Assembly: GCA_023399815.1 (NCBI GenBank)
Contig: JAEWOJ010000200.1
Location: 1 to 9,748, forward strand
Reading direction: 5' to 3'
From: Pseudomonadota bacterium
GTDB taxonomy: Bacteria; Pseudomonadota; Gammaproteobacteria; Xanthomonadales; Xanthomonadaceae
Length of the DNA: 9,748 nucleotides
Of this stretch, positions 6,582 to 9,748 are shown one piece after another; within the stretch, counting starts at the first letter, position 1, and every line of letters begins with the position of its first letter. The notes below the pieces were generated by a model. The model was not told the DNA's origin and did no database searches. It worked only from the letters and a program-made list of their open reading frames with translations. The position numbers were made by a program, and so were the translations under genes.

Positions 6582-7180
6582 TCCGCATCCTGCTGGCCGA
6601 GGACCAGGCGATGGTGCGCGGCGCCCTGTCGGCGCTGCTGAACCTGGAGGCCGACATCGAGGTGGTCGGCACCGCCGCCGACGGCGAGATCGCATGGCGC
6701 GAGCTGCAACGGCTTGCGCCCGACGTGCTGGTCACCGACATCGAGATGCCCGGCCTGACCGGGCTGGAACTGGCCCAGCGCGTGCAGCGCCATGGGCTGG
6801 CGGCGAAGGTGGTGATCGTCACCACCTTCGCCCGCACCGGCTTCCTGCGCCGCGCGCTGGATGCCGGCGTGCAGGGCTACCTGCTCAAGGACGCGCCGGC
6901 CGAGAAACTGGCCGAGGCGCTGCGCCAGGTGCAGCACGGCGGCCGCGCCATCGATCCGCAGCTGGCGGTGGAGGCCTGGTCCGAGGCCGATCCGCTCAAC
7001 GACCGCGAACGGCAGGTGCTGCGCCTGGCCGGCGAAGGCCGCTCGGCCAACGAGATCGCCGAGCAGCTCGGCCTGTCGCACGGCACCGTGCGCAACTACC
7101 TGTCCGAATGCATCGGCAAGCTCGGCGTCGCCAACCGCATCGAGGCGCACCGGCTGGCGCGGCAGAAGGGCTGGCTGTAG
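6578..7180 (+). CDS. Response regulator, NarL/FixJ (DesR-like) family
   Basis: A 200-residue two-domain regulator. The receiver spans 1-118, with acidic pocket Glu 8/Asp 9, phosphorylation site Asp 54 (LVTDIEMPG), Thr 82/83 and Lys 104 (YLLKD). The LuxR-type helix-turn-helix spans about 138-198 (LNDRERQVLRLAGEGRSANEIAEQL, then SHGTVRNYLSECIGKLGVANRIEAHRLA). The start ATG overlaps the kinase stop, so it is the cognate partner of that kinase. Likely targets are its own operon and the divergent adaptor gene through the dyad at 3542-3557. It ends only 7 bp from the stop of the convergent cytochrome b561 gene, with no terminator hairpin visible in the gap. Confidence 0.94.
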   Translation: MIRILLAEDQAMVRGALSALLNLEADIEVVGTAADGEIAWRELQRLAPDVLVTDIEMPGLTGLELAQRVQRHGLAAKVVIVTTFARTGFLRRALDAGVQGYLLKDAPAEKLAEALRQVQHGGRAIDPQLAVEAWSEADPLNDRERQVLRLAGEGRSANEIAEQLGLSHGTVRNYLSECIGKLGVANRIEAHRLARQKGWL

Positions 7181-7187
7181 CGCGCCG

Positions 7188-7739
7188 TCACGGCTGTTCG
7201 CGGCGTGGCGGCCGGCCGCGCGCCATGCTGGAAAACACGCCGTCGCGGCGTACCCAGGCATGGAACAGCGCCGCCGACAGGTGCGCCAGCACGGTGGCGA
7301 ACAGCAGCCGCGCCAGCCAGCCGTGCGCATCGCGCAGCCACGCATACAGCACCGGATCGTGCGGCGCGATCGCCGGCAGCTGGAAGCGGCCGATCATCGC
7401 GACCGGGTAGCCGCCGGCCGAGAGCATCGCCCAGCCGATCAGCGGCATCGCCAGCATCAGCGCGTACAGCAGCCAGTGCGATGCATGCGCCGCCTGCACC
7501 TGCCAACGCGGCAGGTCGGCCGGCAGCGACGGCGGGCGGTGGCGCAGGCGATGTGCCAGCCGTACCACCGCCAGCAGCAGGATCGCGATGCCGAGCGGGC
7601 GGTGCAGGTCGATCAGCCACGGCCGCTGCGATACTGAGGCGACCATCGTCACCCCGATGAACAGCATCGCCACGATCAATACCGCCATCAGCCAGTGCAG
7701 CACGCGTGCGCGCAGGTCGAACGAGCCGGGAGCGTTCAT
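7188..7739 (-). CDS. Cytochrome b561 (CybB-like di-heme membrane protein)
   Basis: A 183-residue four-helix membrane protein starting MNAPGSFDLRARVLHWLMAVL. Candidate heme ligands are His 15 (helix 1), His 46 (LIDLHRPLG, helix 2), His 139 and His 153 (helix 4: RDAHGWLARLLFATVLAHL). The loop signatures of the bacterial b561 family are present (RLRHRPPSLPADLPRWQ, then ASHWLLYALMLAMPLIGWAMLSAGG, and WVRRDGVFSSM near the end). The family moves electrons from quinol across the inner membrane. It overlaps the catalase-like gene by four bases (ATGA), so the pair is co-translated, suggesting b561 supplies electrons to, or otherwise serves, the peroxidase. The C-terminal tail is Arg/Pro-rich and probably cytoplasmic. 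Confidence 0.93.
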   Translation of the reverse strand: MNAPGSFDLRARVLHWLMAVLIVAMLFIGVTMVASVSQRPWLIDLHRPLGIAILLLAVVRLAHRLRHRPPSLPADLPRWQVQAAHASHWLLYALMLAMPLIGWAMLSAGGYPVAMIGRFQLPAIAPHDPVLYAWLRDAHGWLARLLFATVLAHLSAALFHAWVRRDGVFSSMARGRPPRREQP

Positions 7740-8845
7740 TGCGCGCCTCCGCGGCCGCTGGCTTCCGGCGCCTGGCCGCGGGCGATCTCGCGCTCGCGGC
7801 GGTTGAACGACTGCGAATACACCGCCGAGCGCGCGGCCAGGATCGGATCGTCCGAGGCGGCGATGCCGGTGGGCAGGATCAGCGGATCGTAGTTGACGTC
7901 GCGGCAGGCGCCGTCGGCCTGCGGTTCGGCGCCGGTCAGCTCCAGCGTGCCGGCCAGCACCTGCTCGCGCTGCTGCTCCGGCCACGGTTGCGCGGGATCG
8001 TCCACCGGGTCGCCCGGCGCGGCCACGGTCAGCACCAGGTCCCAGCGCAGCAGGCCCTGCGCCAGCCGCGCCTGCAGGTCCTCGGCGAGGAAGTCGGCAT
8101 CAGCCTGCTCGCGCTGGTGCGCGTCCAGCGGCTCGAACGCGGCCTGCGGGCGCATCGACCAGCGCACGTGGCGCACGCGGCCGTCGGCGGCGATGAAGCG
8201 GAAGGCGTTGACGCTGTTGTAGCGGGTGTTGGCCCAGCTGTTGGACCACGGCGCGCTGGCGGCCCATTGCTGGAACCTGCGTGCCTGCGGATGGTGTTCG
8301 AGGAAGGCGGCCATCCTCGCCGGGTCGGGCTTGCCGGTGGCCGGGTCCGGGCGCGCGGCGAGCGTCTGCGCCTGGAAGCCGGCCGGGGTGGACACCGCGA
8401 AGAACGGGAAGCTGTTCATCGCCGTGCGCCATTGCTGGCCGTCGTCGCTGCGCAGCAGCAGCGCCATGCTGCGCACGCGTGCCTTGGCGTCGGCCGCATG
8501 CGGGTCGCCGCCGGCGATCGACAGCCGCCCCAGCACCGGCACCGCCGGCTGCGCGAACACGCGCGCGCTGGACAGCGCCGCGCCCGCGCCGTTGCCATGG
8601 AACACGCCCTCCACGCACACGCCCTTGCTGTGCGCGCGGCGGAAACCGGGATGTGGCGGGCCGCCGCCCTCGATCGCGTCGATCATGCGCTGCGCGGTCA
8701 GGCGTCCGCCGGCGGGATGGCCGGCGCTCCAGACGAAGGCCGCGGCGGCAACGGCGACGATTGCGCCGATGCCGGCCAATGGCAGCGCATGCCGCCTGAA
8801 CGAAACCGGCAGGGGCGGCCTCGGGTCGGAAGAGAGGGAGGACAT
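7736..8845 (-). CDS. Membrane-anchored catalase-related peroxidase (SrpA-like catalase family)
   Basis: A 369-residue protein, shorter than classical catalases (about 480 or more) and in line with catalase-related peroxidases. One hydrophobic segment at about 21-41 after a basic RR stretch suggests an inner-membrane anchor with a periplasmic catalytic domain; RRHALPL is only a poor twin-arginine match. Visible catalase landmarks are distal His 72 (GFRRAHSKGVCVEGVF), Asn 144 (RTAMNSFPFFAVSTP) and the proximal heme motif Arg 339/Tyr 343 (DPILAARSAVYSQSFNRRERE). YNSVNAFRF (209-217) and RWSMRPQ are also typical. It should reduce peroxides using heme. The start at 8845 is supported by AAGGAGT (8850-8856) four bases upstream. 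It overlaps the downstream b561 gene and faces an ECF sigma gene, with a matching ECF promoter in its leader. Confidence in family is high; substrate and periplasmic location are inference. Confidence 0.92.
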   Translation of the reverse strand: MSSLSSDPRPPLPVSFRRHALPLAGIGAIVAVAAAAFVWSAGHPAGGRLTAQRMIDAIEGGGPPHPGFRRAHSKGVCVEGVFHGNGAGAALSSARVFAQPAVPVLGRLSIAGGDPHAADAKARVRSMALLLRSDDGQQWRTAMNSFPFFAVSTPAGFQAQTLAARPDPATGKPDPARMAAFLEHHPQARRFQQWAASAPWSNSWANTRYNSVNAFRFIAADGRVRHVRWSMRPQAAFEPLDAHQREQADADFLAEDLQARLAQGLLRWDLVLTVAAPGDPVDDPAQPWPEQQREQVLAGTLELTGAEPQADGACRDVNYDPLILPTGIAASDDPILAARSAVYSQSFNRREREIARGQAPEASGRGGAQ

Positions 8846-8878
8846 GCGGACTCCTTGCGATGGCGGGGATGCAGGTGG

Positions 8879-8903
8879 GACGCATGGCCGGCGCGTTTAT
8901 TCC
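8879..8903 (-). promoter_or_regulatory. ECF-type promoter for the peroxidase/b561 operon
   Basis: On the minus strand GGAAT (8903-8899, extended to GGAATAA) and CGTC (8882-8879) are 16 bp apart, matching the GGAA/CGTC pattern of many ECF sigma promoters. Transcription would start near 8872, giving a leader of about 27 bases to ATG 8845 that contains the AAGGAGT site. The same two elements at the same spacing precede the sigma gene in the other direction. Confidence 0.7.
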
Positions 8904-8962
8904 ATGCCGGTGGCCGGAATGCGCCGCTACGACAGGTGCCGGAGAAAAAATCGGAGGAGACG

Positions 8963-8987
8963 GGAATAATCGCCGTGCCGGTTCGTC
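8963..8987 (+). promoter_or_regulatory. ECF-type autoregulatory promoter for the sigma factor gene
   Basis: GGAAT (8963-8967, extended to GGAATAA) and CGTC (8984-8987) with a 16-bp spacer. Transcription would start near 8994, about 25 bases before ATG 9019. The spacing and both elements equal those of the divergent promoter at 8879-8903; across 30 aligned positions from the -35 onward I count about 21 identities. No Shine-Dalgarno is visible in the short leader. Confidence 0.7.
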
Positions 8988-9018
8988 CTACCGGTGACTT
9001 TCCCGACCCGGCCCCTCG

Positions 9019-9534
9019 ATGGATGCCTGCGACGAAGAACGCCTGACCGAGCTGCTGCCGCGACTGCGGCGCTTCGCCCGTTCGCTGGCCGGCGATGCCG
9101 CCGGCGCCGACGACCTGGTGCAGGCCACGCTGGAGCGCGCGCTGCGGCACTGGCACGGCCGCCGTGCGGACGACGCGCTGCAGCCGTGGCTGTTCGCCAT
9201 CCTGTACCGCCAGTTCGTGGACGACAGCCGTCGCGCCAGGCGCTGGCAGCGGGTGCTGGCGCTGTTCGCGCCGCAGCAGGAGGGTCTGGCGCCCTCGGCC
9301 GAGCGCGTCCACGACGGCCGCGCGCAGCTGGCCGCGTTCGCGCGGCTGCCGGCCGAGCAGCGCGCCTTGCTGCTGCTGGTCGCGGTGGAAGGCTTCAGCT
9401 ACCGCGAAGCCGCCGATACCCTCGGTCTGCCGCTGGGCACGGTGATGTCGCGGTTGTCGCGCGCGCGCGACCGGCTGCGCGCGCTGGACGAAGGCCAGGG
9501 CGGGGCAACGCCCGCATTGCGGATACTCAAATGA
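9019..9534 (+). CDS. ECF (group 4) RNA polymerase sigma factor
   Basis: A 171-residue two-domain sigma factor. Region 2 spans about 8-75 (LPRLRRFARSLAGDAAGADDLVQATLERAL, then PWLFAILYRQFVDDSRRARR), including the DDLVQ helix and the -10 recognition helix. Region 4 spans about 104-155 (LPAEQRALLLLVAVEGFSYREAADTLGLPLGTVMSRLSRARDRLR), the -35-binding helix-turn-helix. No region 3 and no extra C-terminal domain. The stop overlaps the next start as ATGA, so sigma and anti-sigma are translationally coupled. A divergent catalase-like/b561 operon with a matching promoter points to a response to peroxide or a related oxidant. ATG 9019 lacks a clear ribosome site, but no better start is visible. Confidence 0.95.
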   Translation: MDACDEERLTELLPRLRRFARSLAGDAAGADDLVQATLERALRHWHGRRADDALQPWLFAILYRQFVDDSRRARRWQRVLALFAPQQEGLAPSAERVHDGRAQLAAFARLPAEQRALLLLVAVEGFSYREAADTLGLPLGTVMSRLSRARDRLRALDEGQGGATPALRILK

Positions 9535-9748
9535 ACCGACCCCACGACGACGAACTGCATGCCCTGGTCGATGGCCGCGTGGACGCGGCGCGTGCGGCCG
9601 AGCTGGACGCCTGGCTGCACGCGCATCCCGACCAGGCCGCGCGCGTGGCCGGCTGGAAGCGCAATGCCGAGGCGCTGCGCGCGGAGTGGGCCGGTAGCGC
9701 TGCCGCGCCGCTGGATGCGGCCGCGCTGCAACGCGCGCGCCGCCGGCT
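9531..9748 (+). CDS. Anti-sigma factor, N-terminal part (3' end outside window)
   Basis: Begins MNRPHDDELHALVDGRVDAA and continues through AELDAWLHAHPDQAARVAGWKRNAEALRAEWAG to the window edge (72 complete codons). The DELHALVDG...WLHAHPDQAARV...W...N.ALR pattern is the N-terminal cytoplasmic sigma-binding region of RsiW/ChrR-like anti-sigma factors that commonly follow ECF sigma genes. No cysteine occurs in the visible part, so the HxxxCxxC zinc motif of zinc-type anti-sigmas is absent. The expected membrane segment and periplasmic domain would lie downstream. Overlap with the sigma gene makes partner assignment firm. Confidence 0.88.
   Translation, partial: MNRPHDDELHALVDGRVDAARAAELDAWLHAHPDQAARVAGWKRNAEALRAEWAGSAAAPLDAAALQRARRR

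Noticed and set aside
7181..7187. Bidirectional terminator between the convergent regulator and b561 genes
   Set aside because: Only seven bases separate the stops, and no stem with flanking T-runs is visible in or around the gap.
4755..7345. Very long antisense frames (over 500 codons) opposite the kinase and regulator genes
   Set aside because: Gln/Arg/His-rich antisense shadows typical of high-GC coding DNA; no domain pattern, while the plus strand carries clear catalytic motifs.
8916..8940. A further GGAAT on the plus strand considered as a second ECF promoter
   Set aside because: No CGTC-like -10 follows at 15-17 bp.

Overview
The window is GC-rich, densely packed bacterial chromosome. 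Codon use, the very high G/C third positions and the style of the interspersed repeats (CCTCTCCC/GGGAGAGG and CTTCTCC/GGAGAAGG hairpins, 'ATCCCT' loops) fit a xanthomonad gammaproteobacterium (Xanthomonas, Stenotrophomonas, Pseudoxanthomonas or Lysobacter type). That assignment is from memory and was not searched.

Layout. (a) 1-3431, minus strand: a split MacAB-like exporter. A membrane-fusion/periplasmic adaptor (3431-2181) is followed by a LolD/MacB-type ABC ATPase (1226-540) and an FtsX-like permease that runs off the left edge (457-1). A possible 24-residue leader ORF lies between ATPase and permease. The adaptor is separated from the ATPase by a 954-bp non-coding island (1227-2180) packed with short tandem repeats, perfect hairpins and a 160-bp direct duplication.

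(b) 3432-3636: divergent control region with a weak promoter and a perfect GGTGAC-N4-GTCACC dyad. (c) 3637-7180, plus strand: a four-gene operon of drug/bacitracin-type ABC ATPase, ABC-2 permease, DesK-like membrane sensor kinase and NarL/DesR-like response regulator, with ATPase/permease and kinase/regulator genes overlapping. The order is that of Bacillus yvfRSTU-type operons. The two divergent transporters plus the two-component system look like an envelope-stress or export locus, with the regulator a natural candidate for the dyad between them.

(d) 7188-9748: an oxidative-stress-type module. A membrane-anchored catalase-related (SrpA-like) peroxidase and a cytochrome b561 are co-transcribed on the minus strand. 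They face a divergent ECF sigma factor and its overlapping anti-sigma gene (cut by the right edge). The intergenic region carries two matching ECF-type promoters, one per direction, each GGAATAA...CGTC with a 16-bp spacer. This suggests that the sigma factor drives both itself and the peroxidase/b561 pair. This self-contained module, in which b561 might feed quinol electrons to a periplasmic catalase-fold peroxidase, is the most interesting biology in the window.
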